Below are positions 8,649-16,753 of a stretch of 64,000 bases of DNA, in pieces. The stretch lies in the NCBI RefSeq assembly GCF_020618475.1, contig NZ_CP085337.1, positions 1-64,000 on the forward strand, given 5' to 3'. Position numbers and translations under genes: made by a program. The notes under the pieces are model-generated. The model was given only the letters and a program-made list of their open reading frames with translations, had not been told where the DNA came from and made no database searches. The DNA comes from Haladaptatus halobius (GTDB lineage: Archaea; Halobacteriota; Halobacteria; Halobacteriales; Haladaptataceae). Each line of letters starts with the position of its first letter. Position 1 is the first letter of the stretch.

Positions 8649-9764
8649 TCAATCACATCGATACTGTTCGACTTTCCTCTCGTCCACTTCGACGCCCAGC
8701 CCCGGCCTATCGGGAACCGGAAGCGCCCCGTCCTCGACCTCGAACGGATCTTCGACGATATAATCGGCCCAGCCGTAGTAGACGCTGTCCGGCGGCAGGT
8801 TGATGCCGGGCGTGCTCGCCACGGTATGGAGCATCGCCGCCGTCTTGACGCCGAGGTCGAACCCGCAGTGGTGGGACACCGAGACGCCCGCGTTGGCCGC
8901 CATCGCAGCCTGTTCGCGGACGCGGAGTATGCCCCCAGCGGGGACGAGGTCGACCACCGCCACGTCGATGGCGTCGGCGCGCAACAGGAACTGCAAGTTG
9001 CGCGGGAAGTACGTGTCCTCGTTGACCGCGACCGGCGTCCGAATCCGGTTTCGAAGCGAGGCGTACGTCCCGTAGGTGTCGATGCGAACCGGCTGTTCCA
9101 GATACTGGAGCAGGATGCCTTCCTCTTCGAGTCGGGTGGCGACCCGGACGGCGTCCTCGAACGACCAGCCCTGATTGGGGTCGAGGCGGAACTCAAGTTC
9201 GCCGTCCACCTCGTCGTGCATCGCACGAATCCGCTCAACATCCTCGCGCCAGTCTGGGCCGGCTTTCGTCTTCAGCGTCGAGAAGCCGTACTCGACGGCC
9301 CGCCGGGCGTACGGTCGGGACTCCTTGGGGCCGAGGATGCCGAGGCAGGTCGCAATCGGCACTTTATCGGTCGTCTTGCCGCCGAGAAGTTGGTAAACGG
9401 GCGCGCCGAGTTTCTTCCCGAGTGCGTCCCAGAGCGCGGTCTCGACCGCGCCGAGGAACGGGCGAACTTTGACGTACGGGAAATAAAACGACTCGACGAA
9501 CTCGCGTATCTCGCCGATCTCGCAGCCGACGAGTTCGGGAGCGATCACGTCGTCGATGACCGCCTTCGTCACCGCGGCGGATTTCATCCCGACGAGCATC
9601 TCGCCCCACCCCGTTACGCCCTCATCGGAGTCCACCCTGACGAGCATCCGCGTGACCGAGTCGACGCTGTCGTGGTTGCTCACGTACGGTGCGAGACCGA
9701 GCTCCGATTCGAGCGGTTTGACGCCCATCTCTACGGGGATGGCGGTGACGTTCGTAACCGACAT
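8649..9764 (-). CDS. Mandelate racemase/muconate lactonizing enzyme family protein
   Basis: A 371-residue enolase-superfamily enzyme with an N-terminal capping domain and a beta/alpha barrel. Visible catalytic elements are a KxK pair in TLKTKAG, metal ligands in RLDPNQGW, YLEQPV and VNEDTY, and HHCGFD near the end of the barrel. The family abstracts a proton alpha to a carboxylate, giving racemisation, epimerisation, cycloisomerisation or dehydration of acid sugars. It is only distantly similar to the two xylonate-dehydratase-like proteins in this window. Neighbouring transporter and deacetylase genes suggest a sugar-acid or aminoacyl-sugar substrate. Confidence 0.88.
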   Translation of the reverse strand: MSVTNVTAIPVEMGVKPLESELGLAPYVSNHDSVDSVTRMLVRVDSDEGVTGWGEMLVGMKSAAVTKAVIDDVIAPELVGCEIGEIREFVESFYFPYVKVRPFLGAVETALWDALGKKLGAPVYQLLGGKTTDKVPIATCLGILGPKESRPYARRAVEYGFSTLKTKAGPDWREDVERIRAMHDEVDGELEFRLDPNQGWSFEDAVRVATRLEEEGILLQYLEQPVRIDTYGTYASLRNRIRTPVAVNEDTYFPRNLQFLLRADAIDVAVVDLVPAGGILRVREQAAMAANAGVSVSHHCGFDLGVKTAAMLHTVASTPGINLPPDSVYYGWADYIVEDPFEVEDGALPVPDRPGLGVEVDERKVEQYRCD

Positions 9765-9909
9765 ACGTCACCCTTGGACTCCTCATACAAATACTTAGAC
9801 TTCACTCGCAAACCAATCCGATACGCGCACGGAGTGGACAACGAACCCGACAGTCCTCGGACCTCGTTGTTCGGTGGATTTATGTCGGTGTCAGGACTTC
9901 TGAAACCCG

Positions 9910-10734
9910 ATGGCAACCGAGACGGTACGCGTCCTCGTCGTCGGCACTCACCCCGACGACTGCGACTTCAAAGCCGGAGGCGTCGCGTGCAAGTACGCGG
10001 ATCGCGGTGAAGACGTTCTGTTCGTCTCGATGACGAACGGCGAGGCCGGCCACCACGAACTCGCGGGGAGGGAGCTGGTCAGCCGACGCCTCGCGGAGGC
10101 CGAAGCGTCGGCGGCGGTCGCCGACGCCGAATTCGAGGCGTTCGACGTTCCCGACGGGCGACTCCAACCGTCGCTGGAAAACCGCAACCGACTCATCCGA
10201 CGCATCCGCGAGTTCCGACCCGACCTCGTACTCACCCACCGACCGAACGACTATCATCCGGACCATCGGTACACGGCGCAGCTCGTCCGGGACGCCGCCT
10301 ATCTCGTCGCGGTGCCGAACGTCTGCCCGGCGACGCCCGCGCTCGACCGGAACCCCGTCTTCGCGTACCTGAGCGACACGTTCGAACGGCCGTACCCCTT
10401 CTCGCCGGACGCGGTCGTCGACATCGACGACGCGATAGAGCGCAAGTTCGAGATGCTCGACTGCCACGAATCCCAGATGTACGAGTGGCTGCCGTCCGTC
10501 GAGGGGACGCTGGACGACGTGCCCGACGACCCCGACGCGCGGTTCGAATGGTTGCGCGACGGCGGGCTTCCGCACGTCGAGGCGCTTTCAGACGTTGCGA
10601 ACCGCTATCGAGACGACCTCGTCCAGCGGTACGGCACGGACGGCGAGCACGTTCGCTACGCCGAGGCGTTCGAGGCTAGCGAGTACGGTCGACCGCTCAC
10701 CGACGAAGTGGTCGAGCGACTATTTCCCTTCTAA
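9910..10734 (+). CDS. PIG-L family (LmbE-like) deacetylase
   Basis: A 274-residue zinc hydrolase with the defining HPDD motif at residues 14-17 (GTHPDDCDF) and the downstream HRPNDYHPDHR segment carrying the other zinc-binding histidines. PIG-L proteins remove acetyl groups from N-acetylglucosamine conjugates and related amides. The protein has no signal and should be cytoplasmic. A TATA-like TTTATG near 9880 is followed by a very short leader. It diverges from the enolase-superfamily gene across 145 bp. With the GNAT, SelA-like and RidA genes nearby, it fits processing of an acetylated amino sugar. Confidence 0.9.
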   Translation: MATETVRVLVVGTHPDDCDFKAGGVACKYADRGEDVLFVSMTNGEAGHHELAGRELVSRRLAEAEASAAVADAEFEAFDVPDGRLQPSLENRNRLIRRIREFRPDLVLTHRPNDYHPDHRYTAQLVRDAAYLVAVPNVCPATPALDRNPVFAYLSDTFERPYPFSPDAVVDIDDAIERKFEMLDCHESQMYEWLPSVEGTLDDVPDDPDARFEWLRDGGLPHVEALSDVANRYRDDLVQRYGTDGEHVRYAEAFEASEYGRPLTDEVVERLFPF

Positions 10735-10779
10735 TCGCGAGCGACAGGATTATACGACGACGGTCTGACACGGCAAACG

Positions 10780-11508
10780 ATGACGAACGTCCTCCTCGCC
10801 GGCGAGTCGTGGGTGACCGTACAGTTCGAAATTAAGGGACGCAACGTGCTGCGCGACAGCCAATACGGCGAGGCCGCCGACCGGTTCATCTCAACGCTGG
10901 AGAATATCGGCGCGTCGGTGACCTACCAACCGTGTCACGTTGCCGCCGAATCGTTTCCGCGAACGCGGGCGGATTTAGACGAGTACGACCTCGTGATTTT
11001 GAGCGACGTTGGTGCGGACACGCTCCAGATAACGCAGCGGGTTGCGGACGGCGAGACCGACGCGGATCGCTGTGCACTGCTCGCGGAGTGGGTTCGGGAC
11101 GGCGGCGCGCTCGGCATGGTCGGCGGCTACATGAGCTTCGCGGGAAAAGGCGGACAGGCGCGGTACGGGATGACGCCCGTCGCCGGCGTCCTCCCGGTCG
11201 ACATCGCCGCGGGCGACGACCGCGTGGAGACGCCGGACGGGGCGGTTCCCAAAAATCGCGGCGTGCCAGGTGGAGACCTACCTGAGGAGTGGCCGCACGT
11301 CCTCGGCTACAACCGCACCGCGGCGAAACCCGACGCGGAGGTCTGGGCAACGGTGCGGGACGACCCGTTCCTCGTGGTCGGCGACTACGGCAAGGGGAGT
11401 TCGTTCGCCTACGCGACCGACTGCGCGCCCCATTGGGCACCCGAGGGGCTGCTCTCGTGGGAGCACCTCCCGACCCTCTGGGAGCGCGTGCTCGACCGCG
11501 TCGTCTGA
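10780..11508 (+). CDS. Glutamine-amidotransferase-like protein (GATase1-like)
   Basis: A 242-residue protein whose N-terminus MTNVLLAGESWVTVQFEIKG, together with a central GGALGMVGGYMSFAGKGGQ, resembles the putative glutamine amidotransferase family of class I GATase-like folds. No canonical Cys nucleophile in a GxCxG elbow is seen; GGYMSF occupies that place, so glutaminase activity is doubtful. The C-terminus (ATDCAPHWAPEGLLSWE) is typical of the family, often found in carbohydrate operons. It follows the PIG-L gene by 45 bp on the same strand and is likely co-transcribed. Confidence 0.75.
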   Translation: MTNVLLAGESWVTVQFEIKGRNVLRDSQYGEAADRFISTLENIGASVTYQPCHVAAESFPRTRADLDEYDLVILSDVGADTLQITQRVADGETDADRCALLAEWVRDGGALGMVGGYMSFAGKGGQARYGMTPVAGVLPVDIAAGDDRVETPDGAVPKNRGVPGGDLPEEWPHVLGYNRTAAKPDAEVWATVRDDPFLVVGDYGKGSSFAYATDCAPHWAPEGLLSWEHLPTLWERVLDRVV

Positions 11509-11523
11509 CTCAGATTGCGGCAA

Positions 11524-12525
11524 CTATGGCAGTTCGTCGAGGTACGCCTCCCACACGGCCATCGGTTCGGCGCACGCGATCTTCGAGATGGCTCGACAGC
11601 CGTCGTAGCCCCACATAAACACGCTGTCCGCGAGGTCGAGCGCGGTTCGAGTCGCGGTTCGAACGTCGTCCGGGGCCGAGTCCCCCCGCAACCCGAACCC
11701 CTGAATCCAGAGCTGGCTCCGAAGGTCGTGGTCGTCGGTGATTTCGACTAGTTCCTTCCCGAACCGAGCGACGTACTCGCCCGGTTCGGCGTCCTCGGTG
11801 AACGCCGCCCAGTAGGGGTCGGTAGCGAGCACGTCGATGTGGTCGTTTTTCGCCAATTGCGCCCAGTCTCGCGGACCGTGGTCGGCCGACTGAGTGGGCA
11901 TGAGACAGACCGCGTTCTCCGCGCCCTCGTCGCGGGTCAGCGCCATCATCTCGTCGAGGAAGTCGAGCATCGATTCCTCGCGGAAGGTCGAGACGCGCTC
12001 CGTCTCGGTTGCGGGCATGGATTCGTCGTAGCGTTCGCGGTACAGCCCCCGGCAGTGTTCGCACCGACAGCACCAGACGTCATTGGGGTGGTCGTCGCCG
12101 TACCAGTGGACGTTGTGCCAGTGGGGTTCGTCCCAGAACAGCACGTCCGCGCCGAGTCCGGCGGCGTCGTGTGTCCACTCGCGCACGAACTCGCGGAACG
12201 CGGGGTCGTTGAAGCAGGCGGCTGACACGCGCTCTCCCGTGTTGAGCACCTGCCGGGAGTCGGGGTTGCGGGCGACGAACCGGGAGAACGCCTCGCCGCC
12301 GAAGACGCCGCCGACCCCCCACGGATTGACGTAGACGGAGAGCGACCGGTCGTGGCTCGCGGCGACTATGTCGGCCATCGTCTCGCGGTAGAACTCGCGG
12401 TCGCGTTCGCTGAACGTGTGGAGGACGGCGTCGAGTCCCGCGTCGGAAAAGCGGTCCAAGTCCGTCTCCGCGTGTTCGGGGTCTCGTACGCCGAAGTAGC
12501 TCGTTCCGGCTTCGATGTTAGGCAT
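11524..12525 (-). CDS. Probable TIM-barrel protein, possible glycoside-hydrolase-like, function unknown
   Basis: A 333-residue protein started at MPNIEAGTSYFGVRDP (an upstream ATG at 12552 would add nine residues). Alternating strand motifs such as DAVLHTF, LSVYVNPWGVGG, DVLFWDEPHWHN, NAVCLMP, IDVLATDPYW and LWIQGFGLRG look like a beta/alpha barrel with acidic residues at strand ends. This is reminiscent of uncharacterised glycosyl-hydrolase-like proteins. A CCRCEHC cluster near residue 150 could bind metal. It is convergent with the GATase-like gene. I do not recognise a named family, so function is open. Confidence 0.6.
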   Translation of the reverse strand: MPNIEAGTSYFGVRDPEHAETDLDRFSDAGLDAVLHTFSERDREFYRETMADIVAASHDRSLSVYVNPWGVGGVFGGEAFSRFVARNPDSRQVLNTGERVSAACFNDPAFREFVREWTHDAAGLGADVLFWDEPHWHNVHWYGDDHPNDVWCCRCEHCRGLYRERYDESMPATETERVSTFREESMLDFLDEMMALTRDEGAENAVCLMPTQSADHGPRDWAQLAKNDHIDVLATDPYWAAFTEDAEPGEYVARFGKELVEITDDHDLRSQLWIQGFGLRGDSAPDDVRTATRTALDLADSVFMWGYDGCRAISKIACAEPMAVWEAYLDELP

Positions 12526-12629
12526 GGCTCGTGACGTGTTAGTGGAGGTCACTCACGAAGCATGAACGTACCGGTAGCGGAACGGGGAAACGTCGAACCT
12601 ATTTAGGTTCCGCCGCGCGAGAATATCGT

Positions 12630-13841
12630 ATGCCCCCCGAGACGATCTATGAGGAGCTAGGCGTCCCGCACGTGGTCAATGCGACCGGGACGAAGACGCG
12701 CATCGGCGGGAGCCGTATCCGCCCCGAAGCCGTCGAAGCGATGCGTCGCGCGTCGGAGGCGTTCGTCCGCCTCTCGGATTTACAGGCCAGAGCGAGCGAA
12801 CTGATCGCGGACGTGACCGGGGCGGAGGCGGGCTACGTCGCCTGCGGCGCGTCGAGCGCGCTCGCGCTCGGCGCTGCCGCCTGCATCGCGGGCGACGACG
12901 TCGGCGCGATGGCGCGACTGCCGGACACCGCTGGCGTGCCCGACGAAATCGTCATGCCGCGAACCCACAGGACGGGCTACGACCACGCGCTCCGCGCGGC
13001 GGGCTCGCGAATCGTCGACGTCGGGACGAACGACAGGCACCTCGGCACCGGGTCGCGCAACGTCGAGCCGTGGGAGATCGAAGACGCGATCGGCGAAGAC
13101 ACCGCGGCGGTCGCCTACGTCGAGAAGTCGTACACGGAGCCGCCGCTCGACGTGGTGTGCGATATCGCTCACGACCGCGGCGTGCCGGTCATCGTCGACG
13201 CCGCCGCCGAACTGCCGCCGACGCGCAACCTCTCCGCGTTCGTAGAGGCCGGCGCTGATCTCGTCGCGTTCAGCGGCGGGAAGGCCATCCGCGGCCCGCA
13301 GACCACCGGTATCCTCGCCGGGCGGGCGGATCTCGTCGCGTCGGCGGCGGCGCAACACCTCGACATGCACGCCGCCGAGCAGGTGTGGGAGCCGCCGCGC
13401 GAACTCGTCAATACCAACCGGTTGGGCGGCGTCCCTCGTCAGGGAATCGGCCGGCCGATGAAAGTCGGGAAGGAGGAACTCGTCGGACTGCTCCGCGCGC
13501 TCGAACTGTTCGTAGAGGAAGACCACGAGGCACTCGTCGAGGAGTGGCTCGAACGCGCGCGACGAATCGCGGCCGACCTCGACGCGCTCCCCGGATTGGA
13601 AACGTCGATCACGGCGGACGACAAGACTGCCGTCGCCCCGGAGGTGGTTGTCGCGGTCGACGCGGACGCCGCGGGCGTCTCTGCGACCGACGTGGTCGGG
13701 GGACTCCGGCGCGAGGAACCCCGCGTGTTCGTCGGCGCAGACGCGCTTCCGGCGGGCGAGTTCACGGTCAACCCGATGTGTCTCACCGACGAGGAAGCGA
13801 CGTACGCCGTCGAGCGTATCGCGGCGCAGGTCGAAGAATAG
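12630..13841 (+). CDS. SelA-like PLP-dependent enzyme (aminotransferase/ammonia-lyase family)
   Basis: A 403-residue fold-type I PLP enzyme similar to the L-seryl-tRNA(Sec) selenium transferase family. It begins YEELGVPHVVNATGTKTRIGG and has the PLP lysine at about 218 in FSGGKAIRGPQ. In organisms without selenocysteine such proteins act on amino acids or amino sugar acids; D-glucosaminate-6-phosphate ammonia lyase is one known member. No sign of selenocysteine machinery is visible here. Clustering with RidA, which clears the enamine/imine products of PLP lyases, supports a deaminating role. A TATA-like CTATTTAGG lies near 12598. Confidence 0.85.
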   Translation: MPPETIYEELGVPHVVNATGTKTRIGGSRIRPEAVEAMRRASEAFVRLSDLQARASELIADVTGAEAGYVACGASSALALGAAACIAGDDVGAMARLPDTAGVPDEIVMPRTHRTGYDHALRAAGSRIVDVGTNDRHLGTGSRNVEPWEIEDAIGEDTAAVAYVEKSYTEPPLDVVCDIAHDRGVPVIVDAAAELPPTRNLSAFVEAGADLVAFSGGKAIRGPQTTGILAGRADLVASAAAQHLDMHAAEQVWEPPRELVNTNRLGGVPRQGIGRPMKVGKEELVGLLRALELFVEEDHEALVEEWLERARRIAADLDALPGLETSITADDKTAVAPEVVVAVDADAAGVSATDVVGGLRREEPRVFVGADALPAGEFTVNPMCLTDEEATYAVERIAAQVEE

Positions 13842-13952
13842 CGGAACTTCGAACGACCTCTATCGGTCGAACATTCCGTCGTATTGCGGTCGGCACGCAC
13901 TTTCCGGAACAACCCCGACGAGACACGGGTCTGGCGCTGAGATCAGTAACTC

Positions 13953-15020
13953 CTACACCGTGTCGAACTCGACGACCGTCTTGATAACGTCGTCGCCGGT
14001 TTCGAACGCTCGCCCCGCCTCGTCGGGATTGTAGACGCCGGTGATGAGCGCGTCGATGAACCAGTCGGGGAACGACGAGAGCGACGCTTTGGCCGCCTCG
14101 AAGTGGCGGACGTTCGAGTTGACGCTACCGAGCAACGCCTTGTTCTGGAGAACCAGCTCCCGGTGGAGACGACCGCCGTCGAACTCGAACGAGTGATCCG
14201 AGGGGATTCCGAGCAGTGCGCCGACGCCGTTGGGCGCGAGCGCAGACACCGTCTCGAACGCGTGCGGAGCGTACCCGGTCGCCTCGTAAACGAAGTCCAC
14301 CGGTTCGTGGGCGTCCGGTACATCGGAGACGGGTGTCTCCCGCGAGTCGACGTACGTCGCGCCGAGGCGCTCGATGATCTCAACGGTTGGGTCAGGACGG
14401 TCGCGTCGTCCGAGGCAGTAACTCCGGTCGAAGTCGTCGCTCTGGACGAGCATCGCCAGTGTCAGGAGGCCGAGTGGCCCGTTGCCGAGTACGAGCGCGG
14501 ACGCGGGTTCCCACTCGAACGCCGACCTGCTGGCGTAGGCGTGTTCGATAGCCTTCTCGGTGTTGCTGATCGGTTCGACGAGGAACCCGTCGGTCACGAA
14601 GTCGTCGGGCACGCCGACGAGGAACTGCTCGTCGCTGACGAAATACTCCGACATGTAGCCGTGCGCCCCGGCGATACCTCGTTCGAGGTACGCTCCGTCG
14701 GGAGCCATGTCCGGTTCGCCGCGCTCGAAGTACGCGTTGGACTCGCCCGGAGGTCGCCGCACCGTCGGGACGACGAGGTCACCCGCGTCGAACCGCGTTC
14801 CGTTCGGCTCCTCGACGACGCCGACGGCCTCGTGGCCGAGGATCTGGTAGTCCTCCCCCTCGGGGAAGCCGCCGTGATTCCCCTCGACGACCTCGTGATC
14901 CGTGCCGTCGATACCAACCCGGAGCGTTCGAATCAGCGCCTCTCCGGGTGCGGGGGTCGGTTTCGGAACCTCGGCGACTCGCGGTTTCGACTCGCCGCGC
15001 CGAACTACGACGGCCTTCAT
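13953..15020 (-). CDS. gdh: Glucose 1-dehydrogenase-like zinc MDR dehydrogenase
   Basis: A 355-residue medium-chain dehydrogenase resembling haloarchaeal glucose dehydrogenase. Zinc-binding positions visible are Asp38 in GIDGTD and His63-Glu64 in LGHEAVG. The nucleotide fold has LGNGPLGLLTLAM, and a CLGRRDRPDP segment follows where NADP specificity is usually set. The known family reaction is oxidation of D-glucose or related aldoses to the lactone. Here it shares a strand with the RidA gene 9 bp upstream and faces the SelA-like gene, so it may oxidise a sugar derived from the island's unknown substrate. Confidence 0.85.
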   Translation of the reverse strand: MKAVVVRRGESKPRVAEVPKPTPAPGEALIRTLRVGIDGTDHEVVEGNHGGFPEGEDYQILGHEAVGVVEEPNGTRFDAGDLVVPTVRRPPGESNAYFERGEPDMAPDGAYLERGIAGAHGYMSEYFVSDEQFLVGVPDDFVTDGFLVEPISNTEKAIEHAYASRSAFEWEPASALVLGNGPLGLLTLAMLVQSDDFDRSYCLGRRDRPDPTVEIIERLGATYVDSRETPVSDVPDAHEPVDFVYEATGYAPHAFETVSALAPNGVGALLGIPSDHSFEFDGGRLHRELVLQNKALLGSVNSNVRHFEAAKASLSSFPDWFIDALITGVYNPDEAGRAFETGDDVIKTVVEFDTV

Positions 15021-15029
15021 GCCGCCGCC

Positions 15030-15416
15030 TCACTCCTCCTCGCGGGCGCTTGCGACGACCTCGATTTCGACACCGATGTCGATAGGGAGGTCCGCTACCT
15101 CGACGGCGCTTCGGGCGGGATACGGCGTCGATACGTGGTCGGCGTACACATCGTTTATCGCGTCGTAATCGTCCATATCCTGCACGAAGACGGTCGCCTT
15201 CACGACGTCGTCGAGCGAGCGGTCGGCCGCCCGCAGGACGGCGTCGACGTTCGCCAGCGTCCGTTCGGTCTGTTCTTCGATGGTGTCGCCGACGATTTCG
15301 CCGGACTCGGGGTCGACCGGGCCCTGTCCGGAAACATAGATCCGATTCCCGTCGCGGATGCCCTGCGAGAACGGGCCGATGCTCGGCGGTGCGGCGTCGG
15401 TGCTAATCTCTTCCAT
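15030..15416 (-). CDS. ridA: RidA family enamine/imine deaminase
   Basis: A 128-residue YjgF/YER057c/UK114-family protein. It shows SQGIRDGNRIYVSGQGPVDP, and the arginine that holds the substrate carboxylate is Arg102 in YPARSAVEV. RidA hydrolyses reactive enamine/imine intermediates, especially those from PLP-dependent lyases, to keto acids and ammonia. It ends 9 bp before the dehydrogenase gene and is probably its operon leader. With the SelA-like PLP enzyme nearby this suggests a deamination step in the island's pathway. Confidence 0.9.
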   Translation of the reverse strand: MEEISTDAAPPSIGPFSQGIRDGNRIYVSGQGPVDPESGEIVGDTIEEQTERTLANVDAVLRAADRSLDDVVKATVFVQDMDDYDAINDVYADHVSTPYPARSAVEVADLPIDIGVEIEVVASAREEE

Positions 15417-15846
15417 GGTTCACCTCCGGTCGAAAACCGCACGTCGATGGCATTCTATTGGCGGTGCCGATCGAGTGAACTACTTTTCGAGCCACGTCAG
15501 TAGCTATACGGCAAGCTGTCATCAGCCGTGTAGTCAAACCCGCGAACCATAAAGCCGACGCCCAAGCGACGAAGCCGGCGACGATAGACCGTCGACTCAG
15601 TGCGCAGATTCGGCCGGGGACGATGCCTGTCGAATGGCGTTCTTCGTGGAGTGTGAAGAGTCATCCTCGTTGGGGCAGCGAGGATCGTCGAAGGTAGATA
15701 CTGGTTGACAACACGCGATTCGACGGGGCAGTCGATGGTTGGTAAGGAGGCAAAGACTGGCGTTTCCGAGGCGACGGGGAGTGATCTGTAACGAAATTCG
15801 TGGCCTTCCCGGTTACCGGTCGTGGAATTCGATTCAGTGGTACGGG
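15417..15846. other. Non-coding boundary between catabolic island and replication origin
   Basis: No convincing gene is visible. The open frames here have unconstrained composition and no recognisable motifs. The stretch separates the leftward RidA gene from the first origin repeat. Confidence 0.5.
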
Positions 15847-15868
15847 CACCCCTTGTACCGAGTGAAAA
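15847..15868 (-). repeat. Origin recognition box-like repeat 1
   Basis: The minus strand reads TTTTCACTCGGTACAAGGGG followed by TG. It shares the TTTCACTCGGT core and G-run with repeats 2 and 4. Confidence 0.75.
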
Positions 15869-15947
15869 GCGTGAAAACAGGTTCGGTATCATCGAGCGGG
15901 TTCGAACCGAAAACGGAAAGAACAGTCGGTCTGATCGTAACCCCACC

Positions 15948-15969
15948 CACCCCTTGCACCGAGTGAAAT
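15948..15969 (-). repeat. Origin recognition box-like repeat 2
   Basis: The minus strand reads TTTCACTCGGTGCAAGGGGT followed by GGGTGGGG, the longest G-string of the left group. Confidence 0.78.
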
Positions 15970-16016
15970 GGTTCTGGTGATTCCCGTCGGTTAGAGCGGG
16001 TTACGCGAGTGGCGGA

Positions 16017-16038
16017 CACCCGTCAAACCGAGTGAAAA
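16017..16038 (-). repeat. Origin recognition box-like repeat 3
   Basis: The minus strand reads TTTTCACTCGGTTTGACGGG followed by TG. The core is intact; the G-run is interrupted. Confidence 0.7.
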
Positions 16039-16426
16039 CATTATCCGACCGACTTAGAACTCGTTCTCTTATCCTCGGGTCGAGTACACTTTCGTTTATT
16101 CCTTCCCGTACTGTCTCTAACCCTCGATTTCTGTATTTTGTCTTCAATTTCTGCGTTTTTATAAACTCTGTGTGATTTCATTCAGTTCTCCACTATTCGA
16201 AGCAACTCCCTAGTCACCCTAATTTCTCGTCAGACACATTCCCCTAGTTATCTAATCGCCCCGATTCTTCATCTCCTTAGCTATCCAACGAATCTCAACC
16301 AGATTCTAGTCATTTTACCAACTACTTCCGATCATTTTTTAACCGCTTATTTGCTCGTCTACTTTCACGAAACAAAACGATCCTAATACTTTTGACGATT
16401 TCTTCGCTAGCTGGTTGGGGCTGTCT

Positions 16427-16455
16427 TAAATATATTATATATATTTAACTGTATA
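16427..16455. other. AT-only core of the putative DNA unwinding element
   Basis: An almost uninterrupted A/T run (TAAATATATTATATATATTT at about 16428-16447) in the middle of the origin region. It is preceded by roughly 330 bases in which one strand is nearly free of G. Easy melting is expected here. Confidence 0.65.
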
Positions 16456-16608
16456 GGCAAACAAAACAACACAGTAAATAGTAGATTAGCTAGAAGCAGC
16501 GGTTAGATACCAGTATAGAAAGTGAAGTTTCCTGGGGATGTATTTCTTTATAGGTGGTTTCGGTCCTACCCGATTCGAGTTGATTCCACACTCGCCCCTC
16601 GAACTGAA

Positions 16609-16633
16609 TTTCACTCGGTGCGAGGGGTGGGGG
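16609..16633 (+). repeat. Origin recognition box-like repeat 4
   Basis: Plus-strand TTTCACTCGGTGCGAGGGGT followed by GGGGG. It is the inverted counterpart of repeat 2, with the fullest G-string. A partial reverse copy (CGCCCCTCGAACTGAA) lies just left, at about 16592-16608. Confidence 0.78.
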
Positions 16634-16697
16634 ATGTCCAACATCTATACTCTCGAAAACTCATCTTCAAAGCTCGAGAACGAGGAATCTAACGCAA

Positions 16698-16717
16698 TTC
16701 ACTCGGTTCGAGGTCGG
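16698..16717 (+). repeat. Origin recognition box-like repeat 5, in the orc1 promoter
   Basis: TTCACTCGGTTCGAGGTCGG lies immediately before the TATA-like TTTTATC and 37 bases from the orc1/cdc6 start. The placement suggests that Orc1 bound here could repress its own gene. Confidence 0.72.
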
Positions 16718-16753
16718 TAGTTTTATCTTCTTGGCACAACGTCACACGACACG

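Larger units (their letters stand above)
15847..16718. other. Probable replication origin (oriC-type) beside orc1/cdc6
   Basis: An 870-bp gene-free region framed by repeats with core CACTCGGT. Three on the left read toward the minus strand (15847, 15948, 16017) and two on the right read plus (16609, 16698), so they point inward from both sides of an AT-rich, strongly pyrimidine-biased stretch (about 16060-16500). An orc1/cdc6 gene starts 36 bp to the right. Inverted origin-recognition boxes around an AT-rich unwinding element next to orc1/cdc6 are the standard layout of haloarchaeal origins. This is inferred from layout and motif. Confidence 0.85.

Noticed and set aside
12630-13841. Reading the SelA-like protein as a true selenocysteine synthase
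   Set aside because: No selenocysteine genes, tRNA-Sec or in-frame TGA selenoprotein were seen. The neighbours are catabolic.
15497-15946. 149-codon minus-strand open frame next to the origin
   Set aside because: Composition is unconstrained, it runs through two of the repeat boxes, and it has no motif or start signal. Better explained as non-coding DNA.
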